Source of the DNA: Rhodopirellula sp. SM50
GTDB lineage: Bacteria; Planctomycetota; Planctomycetia; Pirellulales; Pirellulaceae
Reading direction: 5' to 3'
Assembly (NCBI RefSeq): GCF_002289565.1
Contig: NZ_NTFY01000003.1
Location: 62,001 to 126,000 of the forward strand
DNA: 64,000 bases
Program-made: the position numbers and the translations under genes
The notes under the pieces: model-generated
Database searches by the model: none
What the model was told of the DNA's origin: nothing
Seen by the model: the letters and a program-made list of their open reading frames with translations, nothing else
Shown here: piece after piece, positions 33,373 through 45,500 of the stretch
Layout of the letters: each line of letters opens with the position of its first letter
Position numbering within the stretch: the stretch's first letter is position 1

Positions 33373-34320
33373 TCACCCGTGCCATGTCAGCAACACCACG
33401 CCCAGCAAAATGACGGCGACACAGGCTGATTTGGCTCGAAAATTCGCTTCACTGAGCGCTTTTGCCCCAAATCCCAACGCGATCACCACGCTGCTGCGGC
33501 GGACGACCGAGACGACCGACACCAGCGCCTCGGGGTCTGAAAGTGCAACGAAATAAAACCAGTCGGCCAGAATCAGCAGTGGACTGACCAGCGCGATGCT
33601 CCACCGCCACTGAAACGGCTGGGACGGCCCCTTGGCCGTCCCGGCGGCGGAAGCCCGCGGTGCGTCGAACCGGTACCACCAGATCGCCAGCGGCACCATC
33701 ACCGGGACCAAATAGATCGTAAACCAAGCCTGCATCGTGACCGGATCAAACCCCGCCTGCTGCAGCAGCCATTTGTCGTAGATCGAACTGCAGGCCCCCA
33801 GCAACGTCGCCATCGTCATCATCGCGACCCAGCGATTGCGTGTGAACCGAATCCCCTCGCGCCGACCCACCAACGTGAATCGCCAAAATCCGATCAGCAC
33901 GATGCCGATGCCCGTCCACTGCAGCGGCGTCGGACGTTCCCCGAAAAACAAGATCGCAATCACGATCGTCCAAAACGGGCTGGTGGCGCGAATCGGCGCT
34001 GCGATCGAAAGCGGCAAGTGCTTCAGCGCCGAAAACGCGAACGTCCACGACGCCCCCACCAGCACGCTTTTCGATGCGATCAATCCATGCTCGCGCCAAC
34101 TCAGTGGACGGACGACGAACGAGTCCAACGGGATGGTCTCCCCCCAAAACGTCGACCACACCACCAGCGGCAAATACAGCACGGCACCGATCGAGACACT
34201 GACCAACAACACGATCGGAACCGCATTGGCCTGGACCGACCACTTCTTGGCGGCGTCGTAGACCCCCAGTAACGTTGCCGAGACGAGGCTCAAGAGAATC
34301 CAATTCATGTCCACCAGCAT
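33373..34320 (-). CDS. EamA/DMT-family transporter
   Basis: 315 residues with ten predicted membrane helices in two EamA repeats, starting with WILLSLVSATLLGVYDAAKKW and with a second repeat near 165-300. The motif APIRATSPFWTIVIAILFFGERPTPLQWTGIGIVLIGFW (shown only as a family hallmark: ERPTPLQW) is typical of drug/metabolite transporters. Substrate unknown; relatives move amino acids, sugars or nucleotides' precursors across the cytoplasmic membrane. ATG at 34320, with a second in-frame ATG four codons later. Confidence 0.85.
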   Translation of the reverse strand: MLVDMNWILLSLVSATLLGVYDAAKKWSVQANAVPIVLLVSVSIGAVLYLPLVVWSTFWGETIPLDSFVVRPLSWREHGLIASKSVLVGASWTFAFSALKHLPLSIAAPIRATSPFWTIVIAILFFGERPTPLQWTGIGIVLIGFWRFTLVGRREGIRFTRNRWVAMMTMATLLGACSSIYDKWLLQQAGFDPVTMQAWFTIYLVPVMVPLAIWWYRFDAPRASAAGTAKGPSQPFQWRWSIALVSPLLILADWFYFVALSDPEALVSVVSVVRRSSVVIALGFGAKALSEANFRAKSACVAVILLGVVLLTWHG

Positions 34321-34403
34321 GAAGATAAATCGTTAGACTGGAAACCGTCCACGATCCGCTCCGATCGCAAGGTCGCATCAAGACGCCTTGCCCACGCCGG
34401 TAG

Positions 34404-34925
34404 GTGATGCTGTGCAGCACAGGCCCGATCGCCCCGTTCCGCCACATGCGCGGATCGATCGCAATTCACTGTTGGACTTGCCCATTGACCGCAAATCAGA
34501 CACCGTCGCCGAGTCGCACACGTGTGTATTCCGCACCACGCAAGTTCGACCTTTCCACAACGCTTGTTGTGACGACGGCCTGCGCGATGGTCTTTGCGAT
34601 ACTGCGCGCCGTAAGCCTACCCATGATTGCGGTCGCGGTGGTTGCTGCATTTTTTACGTCGATTGCGCTGGGCCAAGCGATTCTCTTCGGAGGAAAACAT
34701 GCACGCGTGGCGTCGCTGCTTGTGGGGGCCGTTTTCTTTGTCGTTGCAATGACCTTCGTCGCTCTACGACAATCGAACGGTCAATCAGCGGAAGACCTGA
34801 TTCCGCGTCTCTTCTTCACTGCGATCTTTGGAGCGTTTTGGGGCTATCTTGCGGGCGTGCTCGTCGGCTCCGTGTTCATGCTCGCTGAGAAAGTCCGAAC
34901 CATCATTAATCCAGATCGTTCCTGA
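34404..34925 (+). CDS. small integral membrane protein (planctomycete 'LVVTTACAMVFA' type)
   Basis: Up to 173 residues with four hydrophobic segments (about 51-72, 74-90, 101-118 and 136-158). The first, KFDLSTTLVVTTACAMVFA, is the recurrent N-terminal pattern of a very abundant planctomycete membrane-protein group. The start is unsure: GTG at 34404, ATG at 34407, or a GTG at 34524 that would place this motif near the N-terminus as in its relatives. No function recognised. Confidence 0.6.
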   Translation: MMLCSTGPIAPFRHMRGSIAIHCWTCPLTANQTPSPSRTRVYSAPRKFDLSTTLVVTTACAMVFAILRAVSLPMIAVAVVAAFFTSIALGQAILFGGKHARVASLLVGAVFFVVAMTFVALRQSNGQSAEDLIPRLFFTAIFGAFWGYLAGVLVGSVFMLAEKVRTIINPDRS

Positions 34926-35537
34926 ATCTGATCGACCGGCGGCTCACGCCGCCGGCAAACACTGTGCCTGCCCTCCGGGCATCGCCAGCATCCCGAAGGG
35001 ACGACGATTGTATTACTGCAGGATTTGGCAACCGATTTAGACTCTCTCCCTCTGGGAGAGACGGCGTTTGCGCAGCAAGCAAACGCCAGAGAGGGCCGGC
35101 GGCTTGCGAAAGTATTGACGACTTCCGCTACGATCAACTCCGCCACTGATGCAATCGACGTCCCGAAGGGATGACAGCGCGTAGCCGGAGGTCAGCGCAG
35201 CGCCACCTCCGGACCACTATCTGTGTTTCTTGAGGTGTTAGCGGCAGGGCGCGAGCCCTCCGGTTCCTCATCGCTGCCAACCTACCGGAGGGCTCGCGCC
35301 CTACCGCTAAAAAATGCTTCACAGCGATGCCCGCGCGGGGTCGCAGCGCATTCCAGCCCGCCGCCGACGCGCGGCCGATCGATCGATCGGACAGGCACCA
35401 ACCGTTGGGGGCGAGGCTTTCACCGATCTCCGGGCATCGCACCGCTGGTTGCGCGCCCGGGAGAGAAAGGGAGGAATATTGTGGGTAGGAAACGTGACTG
35501 CTGGGATGCGGCACTCGCCCGTCCGACAGTACCGTGC
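34926..35537. other. 612-bp repeat-rich intergenic region
   Basis: It contains a small palindrome CCGGAGGT (35185-35192)/ACCTCCGG (35205-35212) and a hairpin element at 35238-35310 of the same family as 10598-10735. No gene is supported on either strand. Confidence 0.6.
35238..35310. repeat. hairpin element (TTAGCGG... family, copy 2)
   Basis: Arms 35238-35264 and 35284-35310 are 27 bp with one mismatch. The left flank (TTGAGGTG) and loop resemble the copy at 10640-10714, so both derive from one element. Confidence 0.85.
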
Positions 35538-35584
35538 AAAAAAAATAGCACGGCCGCATCAACGACCGTGCTATCCATTTTAGA
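35538..35584 (-). terminator. strong rho-independent terminator
   Basis: On the minus strand the 9-bp perfect stem ATAGCACGG/CCGTGCTAT (35576-35584 with 35545-35553) is followed by eight T. It stands 9 bases past the stop of the exported CxxC protein and is the clearest intrinsic terminator in the window. Confidence 0.9.
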
Positions 35585-35592
35585 CGCTTCGG

Positions 35593-36171
35593 TTAGTTGA
35601 GCATCTTGTTGACGACTTTCATGACACCGGCAACGTTGACCTTTTCGGCCTTGTTGAACTTACGTGCCGCGATGACTTTGCTGTCGTTGGCCAGGACGAC
35701 CGTGATGGCCGCATTTTCGTCGATCTTGTAGTTGCTCGGTCCGGTCACGTTGTCTTTGGCGATGACAACCGGAACAGAGGTCGCGCCGGAAGTCTGGGCG
35801 ACCTTGGCGGCGGTATCCTTCAGTGCCGAGGCGTCTTCTCCCATCAACGTCACGAAGCCTTTCAGTTCGGCGTCTTCGTTCGCTTTGACGGCCGCATCAA
35901 TTTCCTTGACCAATTCGTTGAGCTTGCCACCGGTGTCACGTGCGAACACCATCACCATCGGGCGTGAACCATACTTGCAGCGATAGCAAAGCTGCTCACC
36001 TTGTTCGACACCGTCATCCTCGGCACCGGCAACTTTGGTGACGTAGAACGCGCCGATCGAATCGCCGGCCTTCAAACCTTTCGCGGCTTTCTTCTTCGTC
36101 TGCTCCTCAGCCGAAACCACCGAGCAAACCAGCAAACCAAAGACAGCCAAAGGCAACATCAAACGAGACAT
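35593..36171 (-). CDS. exported redoxin-like protein with CxxC
   Basis: 192 residues from the ATG at 36171 (TTGGAG lies 8-13 bases upstream). Signal peptide MSRLMLPLAVFGLLVCSVVSA, then a domain beginning GLKAGDSIGAFYVTKVAGA and containing CYRCKYGSRPMVMVFARD (Cys62, Cys65) and TSVPVVIAKD. The pattern (CxxC at a strand-helix junction and a later PVV 'cis-Pro'-like element) fits a thioredoxin-like fold, so the protein may be a periplasmic disulfide or peroxide-related redoxin. Single gene with its own terminator. Family assignment is moderate. Confidence 0.75.
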   Translation of the reverse strand: MSRLMLPLAVFGLLVCSVVSAEEQTKKKAAKGLKAGDSIGAFYVTKVAGAEDDGVEQGEQLCYRCKYGSRPMVMVFARDTGGKLNELVKEIDAAVKANEDAELKGFVTLMGEDASALKDTAAKVAQTSGATSVPVVIAKDNVTGPSNYKIDENAAITVVLANDSKVIAARKFNKAEKVNVAGVMKVVNKMLN

Positions 36172-36558
36172 ACGTTGAATCTCCAACAGGAAGGGAGGCA
36201 AAAAAGGGGGGACGTTTTCTCTTTTATTGAGAGGGGTCCCGCGAGACCGCTCTCACGTAAATGGGCAGAGCATCTTACCATCCGCCAGCACCCTCCGCAT
36301 AATCGCCCCCCAAAATCAGAAAAAAAGTGGAGATTCGGGACAGGGGTCAGTCGCCGGCACTTCGACGGCACGCCACAGCGCCAAAGTCTCCCCTCTGCTG
36401 TCTCCCCGGCGAGGTTTCAACTCCCGCGATCGTGAATCGGTCAACCGGCCCCACTGCGGATATACAGACCGGTACAATCGACGCCTGTTCAGTTTCCGTT
36501 CTTCTCCCAGGGGCCGCTTCACGGATGATTGCCAGGTGTTCTGACGCGGGCAAGGCTT
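36172..36558. other. 387-bp spacer between divergent genes
   Basis: Must hold the promoters of the redoxin-like gene (minus) and the giant surface-protein gene (plus). I see no confident promoter boxes. The frame of the giant gene extends to a TTG at 36529. Confidence 0.5.
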
Positions 36559-39500
36559 ATGACTCGACCGATCCAGATCTGCTCTCGCTCGTCCCCCCGT
36601 TGCTCCTCTCGTCGACGCCATCGGGCCGTCTCCGGTCGTCCCCTGCGGCTGGAAGCGTTGGAACGGCGCTGCCTGCTGGCCGCACAACTTTCCGTTGACA
36701 CACCATCGGATCGCAACGGAGAGGTTTCCGGGGCGGTGTGGACCTCATTTGACGACAGCGATGCGTCGGAACGCGGCGTTCCGGAAAGCGATGTCGGCGA
36801 AATTCTCTGGGACGGCAATGTTGCCAAGGTCGTGCAAGGCCAATGGATTGTGCAGCTGGACCGCCCCGCAGCCCCGCCAGGCCCGGACGGACAATCGACC
36901 GATTCCTCGGCCGGCTCGCGATCGCAAAATCCGTTTGACCTGTATGACACGCGGGGTGCGAGCGACCTTGCCCGCCGATTGCTCGCGCGACGCAACCCGA
37001 TACGGCGGATCGCGCAAACCGACAGCACCGATCAATGGGTGTATGCGTTTGAAGACGTGATCATGGCCAGGGCGATGCTAGACGCGTTTTCACAAATTCC
37101 GGAAGTCCGCAGCGTCGAACCCAATTATACCGTCGAACTGGATTTGACTCCCAACGACCCCTCGTTCCACTCACTGTGGGGATTAAACAATGGCTCCGAT
37201 GTGGACATCGATGCCCCCGAAGCCTGGGAGTTGACGACCGGATCCGGAAGTCTGGTCGTCGGTGTCATCGACACCGGCGTCGATTACACGCACCCCGACC
37301 TTCGCAACAACATGTGGGTCAATCCGATCGAATGCCCGGCGGGCAATGGGACGTGCGTGGAAGACGGCATCGACAATGACAACAACGGCTATATCGATGA
37401 CATCTATGGCTGGGACTTTTACAACGACGACAACGATCCGTTTGATGATCACAGCCATGGGACGCACGTCGCCGGAACGATTGCCGCAGTCGGCAACAAC
37501 TCCGAAGGCGTCGTCGGGGTCAACTGGAACGCCAAAATCATGGCGCTCAAGTTCATCGGTCGCGGCGGAACGGGGCGGACGTCGGGGGCCGTCGAAGCGA
37601 TTCAATACGCCAACATGATGAAACGCGACTACGGAGTCGACATTCAACTGACCAACAACTCCTGGGGCGGCGGCAGCTACTCGCAATCGCTGTACGATGC
37701 GATCGAAGCGAACCGCAGTCAAGGGATGTTGTTCGTTGCGGCGGCGGGGAATGATTCCGAGGACAACGATACAACGCCGCACTATCCGTCCAGCTACGAC
37801 CATGACAACATCGTCGCGGTCGCTTCGATCACCTCTTCGGGATCGCTTTCTTCATTTTCCAATACGGGACCGACCGGCGTTGATGTGGGTGCCCCCGGCT
37901 CGAACATCTACAGTACCGTGCCGGGCGGCCAGTACGGCCGCAAGAGTGGAACGTCGATGGCCAGTCCACACGTTGCCGGCGTTGCCGCATTGGCGTGGTC
38001 GACGGACAAGAATGCGAGTTACACCAAGGTTCGCGATGCCGTCCTTGGCGGTTCGGTCGCCTTGCCGTCACTCGCCGGCCAGACTGTCACGGGAGGACTG
38101 GTCAATGCCTTGGGCGCTGTCGAGCGAATGGGTTTCTTCGCCACCGCCGCGTTCCCCACCGAGTCTCAATTGCTCGACGTCGCTCCCACCCAATTCACGA
38201 TCGATTTTTCCGACGCGGTGAATCTGGCCAGCGTGAACGCGAGCGACTTGAAAGTCAATTCGATCCCGGCGGACAGCTTCTCGTTTGTTGATAACGACAC
38301 CGTTGATTTCCATTTCAGCGCGACACCGGTGACCTCCGAAGGCGCACAGACGCTTTCGATCACCGCCGGCACCGTGGCCCAGGCCTCGAGCGGCGCTGGA
38401 GTGGCCGGATTGGACAATACGTTTTATTTCGACCCGACGCCGCTGCGTGTTGCAAGCACGACTCCCGATGCCGGCGGGCTGTTGTCGGTATCCGCTCCGG
38501 CGCTGACGGTCGACTTCACCGAGCCTTTCTCGCCCGGTTCACTGACACATCGAGACATCGTGCTCAGCGACGGCCGCGTGGACGGCTACACGATCCTGGA
38601 CAACGACACGGTCCGCTTTGCCTTTGCCGATCTTCACAACGAATCCAACTTGTCCGTTTCGATCGCCCCCGGCGCGATCACCGACAGCGACGGTTTTCCC
38701 ATCGAAGGGTTCTCGCGGACCTATGTGCTGGATCTCCGTTCGATCGATCTCGCAGACCGCTTTAAAACATTCGGAGCACCCGGAACTGGCATCCAGGCCG
38801 CAACGGTTCCCGGGCTCTTCCATGAAGCGGGTGACAGCGACGAATACTCGATCGAGATGGAAGCCGGACAGATTGCCGGCATCGTGGTGACGCCTCGAAC
38901 GGGCACCCCGCCGAATGCCAGTCACGCCGACTTGAGGGTCATCGACCCGAGCGGATCGCAAGTCGTGCTCGCCTCGGCCGCACCCGGCGAACCCACGCTG
39001 TTGTCAAGCTTTCGTGCCGCCGGCGCGGGCACCTACCGTCTCTCCGTGGAGAACGCGGCGTCGACGGCCGGTCAATACGAATTGGAAATCCGCGTGGGAT
39101 CGGCCATCGAAACAGGCGACTCGGCGGCGCCCGGCGCGGGCGGCAATGACTCCCTGGCCAACGCGGAGTCGATCGAGTCAGCTTGGATTGCCGGCCCATC
39201 GCACGATCAAGTGACTGTCAGTGGAAGTCTCGATGGCAGCTTGACGTCGGACTGGTACCGATTGAGCCCTCCCGACGGCTCGCAGGTTTCGTTTCTGCTT
39301 CAATTGCCCGAAGAATCCGACGCTTCACTCTCGTTGCACCGGAGCGACGGATCCACGATCGCGACCGGCGTCCGCGACGGGGACGAGCTGCAAATCGATG
39401 CGGAGCACTACACCGTCGGTCAAGACTGGTTTGTTCAGATCAATGGTGTCGGTCCAGCCGACTATGTGTTGTCGGCAATCGTCGACGCGAGTTTTGAACA

Positions 39501-42500
39501 CGACCAGTCGGGCGCCGACCGAAACGGTTCGGTGGTCAACGCGCAAGCCTTTGGCAGCACCGATCGGATCGTCGGACACGTCGGTGCAACGGGCTCCTCG
39601 GGTCCGGGAATCGGCATCCAATCGCAATCGATTGACACCTCGCCAGTCACGCAACTGATCTCGCTTGATTCTGCTCCCGAAGGCGATCAAATTCGCGACG
39701 TCATCTACACGCCCGATGGCCTGCACTACTTGATCGCACACCCCTACAGCCACAACGTGCTGGTCTATGAATCATCGACCGGCAACGTTGTCGCGGACAT
39801 TGCGACCGGCCGCGCGGTCGATGTCGAAGTGACGCCCGACGGTGCATATGCCTTGACCGCCAACACCGACAGCGGAACCGTCTCCGTCATCGACCTGGCC
39901 AACTTCGCGAAGGTCGCCGACATTTCCCTCTCGGCCTCGTGGCCGTATCGCGTGCACGTCACATCCGACAGCACTCAAGCGATCGTGGCCAGCGGCGACG
40001 AAAAGCTCGCCGTCCTCTCGCTCGCCACGATGCGGGAAACCCGCGCATTCTCCGTTCCCGGCCACGGACAGATCGCCTGGCAAACAGGCCTTGAATCGGA
40101 ACGATTGTTGCGCCGCTACAGCGACTTCGTGATCTCGGGTGACGATCTCACGATCGCGATTCCGGTCTTGATCGACAACGACGGATCAGTTGACATCTAC
40201 CAGCTCTCAACGGGTAACCGATTGGCTTCCATCGCGGTCCCCAACGGCAGGCCCAATCTGGCAATCAACTCCGATCGCTCTCGGGTCTTTGCGACCAGTC
40301 GAAACGGCGTGACCGACAGCACCATCACCGAAATTGATTTGTCGACCAACGTCAAGCTGCGCGACATTTCAGGTCCGGACCTGTGGGACGATGACACGTT
40401 GCTGACGCCGGACGATCGATACCTGGTGGCGAGCGGATTCAACGCGTTGGACTTCATTGATTTGGCCGATGGGTCGGTCAGCAATTCCATTGACCAAGGA
40501 TCGACCAAAGCCTTTGCCTTGACCCACGACGGCCAATTCATCCTCTCACGTCAAGTGATCGATGTCGCCACGCAGACAAAAGTGGGCAACCTGCCGGTCT
40601 TCTTATGGCATGAGCTGGTCGCGACCAGTCCGACCGAATTGAAAGGGATCCAAGCGTCGACCTGGGCGGATGAAGATTACACCGTCATCGACCTCAGCGG
40701 ATCGGAACCCTCTGTGCTGGCCGATCGCGCGGCCGGGGCGGCGGACGAAGGCGACACGGTGATGGGATTGCTGCTTTCGGCGGACCAGACCATCGCCGTC
40801 ACCGCCAACTTGGATTCGAATAATCTATCGGTCATTGATTTGGTTACCAACACGGTCACCCGCTACATCGACCTCGGCTTCGAACCGAACAGCCTGGCGA
40901 TCACGCCCGAGGCGACCTATGCCGTGGCGGCATCGTCCTACGAAGCCAACAATCCCGTTGCGTTTGTCAATTTGGTCACCGGTGCCGTCGAGGCAACTTT
41001 GCCAGTGAGCACGCGACCGCGCGACGTTGCGATTTCGAGCGATGGCGCGAAGGCGTACGCCGTCTCGACCGGCTCCAACGACTCCGACGCGATCCACTTT
41101 TTTGACGTCAACGGTGCCGCAACGCAGGCCACAAGCGTGTTGCCTGTGGGGAACACCGCCAACGGCACGACGTCCTCCTTCACGCGTTTGACGCTGTCTC
41201 CCGATGGCAGCATCTTGGCGGTTCCGGTTTCACGAGATGGCGAACTGGTGCTTGTCGATACGGCCGGCGAGACCGAGATCGCCAGGGTCCGCGCCGGGTC
41301 GTTCCCGACCGAAGCCCTCTTTTCTCCGGACGGAAAAGTCGTTTACGTGCAAAGCGAAAACGGCGGCTCGGTGACATCGGTGTTGATCGACGGCGGCAAT
41401 ACGTCGATTCGCGGAACGGCCGTCGGCTTAGAACGGAACGTCGCCATGACTCTCGATTCGTCGGGAGAATACCTGTACGTCGCCGGACGCGACACCGGCG
41501 CGATGGCCGTGTTGTACGTGATCGACGCGTCATCAATGGATCTGGTCAAGACGATTGATCTGGGCATCCAAGGGTCTCCCAATCGACTCGTTCGGGTCGA
41601 CGATTCGATCCAAGTGGTGATCTCCCCCTGGGACTCCATCGATGTCCCCAACGGATTGCCCCAAGACCATCTGGCTCGCGTGTTTGCCGATGGGCCGAAT
41701 TCATCGCTCATCGACCAGACAACGCTCGGCGGACAATCCAGGTTGATCCGACACAGTGATTCACTTCGCAAGACGGTCATCGCCTTGCATGATGTCGACG
41801 CGTTGCAACTCGTTGACTACTCGGGCGTCGATTATGGCGACGAAGATTATTTCCGATTCCTCCCGCAAGTCGGCGACGAGGTGACGATCCATCTGCAGGT
41901 GCCTTGGACCGCCCCAGGTTTGATCGACAACCCGCTGGAGCTGGGATTTGAAGTGCTCGGGCCGGGCGGATCATCGCTGGGCACGATTCTCCTGGACGAC
42001 AACGTCGAAGATCAATTTCAATTCACCGCAACCAGCGATGCCTCGCACACCGTCCGCGTGTTCGCGCGCAACTTTACGTCCGGTGAGTATCTGATTGATC
42101 TTACAGGGGTCACCGAAGCAGACACGGGGATGGACTTCGGTGATGCCCCCGCTCCGTACCGAGTTCTGGATTCCCAAGGCGGCGCGAAACACGTCGCGAC
42201 CGGGCCTCGACTCGGCGCACGTCGCGACGGAGAGGCGGATGGCGTGCCGTCGGCACAGGCCGATGCGGATGACTTGGCCGGCGAAGACGATGAAGACGGT
42301 GTCTCGCTGGAGAACCTGCGAGCCGGATCGAATACTGCGTCCATCGTGGTCGACGCGCAAAACGTCAGCGGACAAGCTTTCATCGACGCCTGGATCGACT
42401 TCGACCATGACGGGGTCTGGGCTGGAGCGTTTGAAAGGATCGCCGATTCGGTTCCGGTCACTCAGGGGATCCACACGATCAAGTTCATGGTGCCTCCCTC

Positions 42501-45500
42501 AACGGCGGGCCGCGACGCTTTTGCGCGGGTCCGCATCAGTTCGACCGGCCAGTTGGCTCCCGGCGGCGAGGCGAGTGACGGGGAAGTCGAAGACTATCGC
42601 GTTTCCATCCTTCCACCGGCCGCCTCGTCGACCGACTTCACACGCGAGATCATCTTCGAAGATGCGAACGTCCGGGGTTCGCAGTTTGCCGCGGTCGACC
42701 TGGACGGTGACGGTGACACGGACGTCGTCTTTCCCGATGGTCCGTTTTCAAATTTGGTCTGGCTAGAAAATGACGGAACCGGCCGATTCACATCCAGACA
42801 AATCAGCAGCGGCCTCACCGCGACCCGAGTCGCCGTCGGCGACATCGACGGAGACGGACACGTCGATATCGTCGCGGCGTCACCCTTCTCGAACAAGGAA
42901 GTCGCGTGGTTTCGCAACGACGGCGCCCAGAATTTCCAAGCGATGACGATTGCCTCTGGAATCAATCAAGTGGAACAACTGGTGCTGGCAGATTCCGACC
43001 AAGACGGCGATTTGGACGTGTATCTGATGACGTATCGATCTGACGCGACCGTTTTGCACTTCGAGAATCAAGGAGGCGCCTTCGTCGCGCAGACGCTGCT
43101 GACAAACGTCTCGGCTGCAAACATGGAAGTGATCGATGTTGACCGAGACGGCGACTTGGACATCGTCGCCGGCGATGACGGACTCAGTTGGTTCGAAAAC
43201 ACGGCAACCGGGTTCAATCAGGTCGTGCTTGACGCCGGTTATTACTCCCAGGTGCACGCGGTCGATCTGGACGGAGATGATGACATCGACATCGTTGCCA
43301 GTGAAGGTTCGGTGCTGAGTCTTTTCCTCAACGATGACAACCAAGCGTTCAGCCAAGTGGTCATCGGCAATGTGTTTGCCCCGCGGGCGATCCGCAGCGG
43401 CGATCTCGATGGCGACGGCGATCCGGACCTGGCCTTCGCTTTGCAAGGCGGCAGCCCCACCGCTCCCCACACGCATCTGTGGCTGGAAAACCAAGGCAAT
43501 CATCAGTTCGTTCGACACTTGCTGACTGAGAAGCCGCTCGGCGGCAGCGACTTGATTCTTGCCGACTTTGATGGCGACTCCGATTTGGACATCGCATCGG
43601 ATCGCTATCCCAACGGAATGCATTGGTTTGAAAATATCAACGGCACTGCGCCAAAATTACTTGCCCAGACACCCGCGACAGGGACGGCCATGGTCGACTC
43701 GAGTGCGAGCTTGACGTTGACGTTTGACAGTGACGTTTTCAAGGGAGCCGGCGATATCCGCGTCCTTCTGGCAAACAACGATTCGGTCCTTGCGACGATC
43801 GATGTCAGTTCACCGTCGGTGACGATCAACGGTAACGTCGCCACGATCGATCCCCCACAGGACTTGCCGATCAACACCGCCGTCTACGTCCTGGTCGAGC
43901 CACGCGTTTTTCAAGACGGCGAAGGCGACGCGTTCCAGGGCATCACCGACGAGCGTTGGACGTTCGAAACGGCCGACAGCGGTGTCGATTTCGGTGACGC
44001 ACCGGATACGGCCAGTGGCGTGGGTCCCGACGATTATCAATCCACCGCCGCCGACGGTGGCCCCTCCAACATCCTCACACCCGGACTGTACCTCGGTTAC
44101 TTTGCCGACGGGGATGACGGAACGAATCAGGATGCCGTTGCGACGGCGGACGATCGCGACGCAGCTCGCGATGACGAAGACGGCGTGATGAGCCCTTGGG
44201 ATTTGATGCTGACGACCGGCGTCGCCCCCACCATTTCTGTGGTCGCGACGAATCGAACCGCCCAATCCGCCGAGTTGATGGGCTGGATCGACTACAACCA
44301 AAACGGCCAGTTCGAACCGTCCGAGTCGGCACAAGCCGTCGTCGACATCGGCACGTTGCGGGCACCGCTCACGCTGACCTTTCCCGCCGTGCCGAGTTCA
44401 CTGCAAAGTCCTACGGTGTTGAGATTGCGTTTCGGTCACGACGTAAGTTCTGTCGGGCCCGTCGGCACGGGAACGGCGGGCGAGACGGAAGACCACCTTG
44501 TGGCCGTGATGCAGCCGGGGCTGGGTTCGGGAGCGAACACGGTTGAAATTGCCGACCTGGTCGGCGGCGGCCCTGATCTGAGCCCCAATGACGCGTTCGG
44601 TTCATCGGTCGCGGCGATCGGCGATGTCAATGGCGACGGCATCAATGATATCGCGGTCGGTGCGATGCAAGATGACGGTTTTCAAACCGACGCCGGCGCG
44701 GTTTATGTGCTGCTATTGAACGCCGATGGCAGTGTTAAAACGCTACAAAAAATCTTGCCCGACGGGCCGGGGACCGCGTTCTATCGCAACAATCGCTTTG
44801 GCATCGGTGTCGCACCGGCAGGAGACATCGATCATGACGGGGTGCCAGATCTGGCCGTTCTCTCCCTCACGCACGGCGGCAGTGGGACGAGCTCATTAAG
44901 CATCGTGTTGCTCAATACGGACGGTTCGGTGAAGGATCACGACGATCCGCGACTGTACCTCAATTTCGAATCGATCATCGTCGAGAAGCTTGCCGCGATC
45001 GGGGACCTCAATGGCGATGGTCTGCCTGATTTCGCCGTCTCGGATCGCGATCTCAGTGTCAACGGTTCGCGCATCGGAGGCGTCCACATCGTCTGGGGCA
45101 GCGTGAATGGGTCTGGTCTTCGGTCTCAATTGATCACCAACACGATCGGCAACGGGCCTGCCTACATACCGGCCGACCGATTCGGCGCTTCGGTCACGGC
45201 GATCGGGGACATTGACGGCGACGGCATCATCGATCTGGCAGTCGGCGCCGAGGGCGACTCCACCTCGCATGCTTCCGGCGGCGCCGTCTACGTGTTGCTG
45301 ATGAACATGGACGGAACGGTGAAAAACCACCACAAGATCAGTGAGTTGGATCTCCAATCACCTGTCCTGAAAGATTTCAGCAACTTCGGCTCGTCGATCG
45401 CGGCGATCGGAGACCGAGACGGCGACGGCGTCAACGACTTGCTGGTCGGCGCCGCGAGTCACTCATTCAGCGGAGCGGCAAACTTGGGGGCCGCGTTCGT

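Noticed and set aside
35134-35562. Minus-strand frame across the repeat region near 35 kb
   Set aside because: Consists largely of the hairpin repeat and its flanks, and ends in terminator sequence; no protein features.
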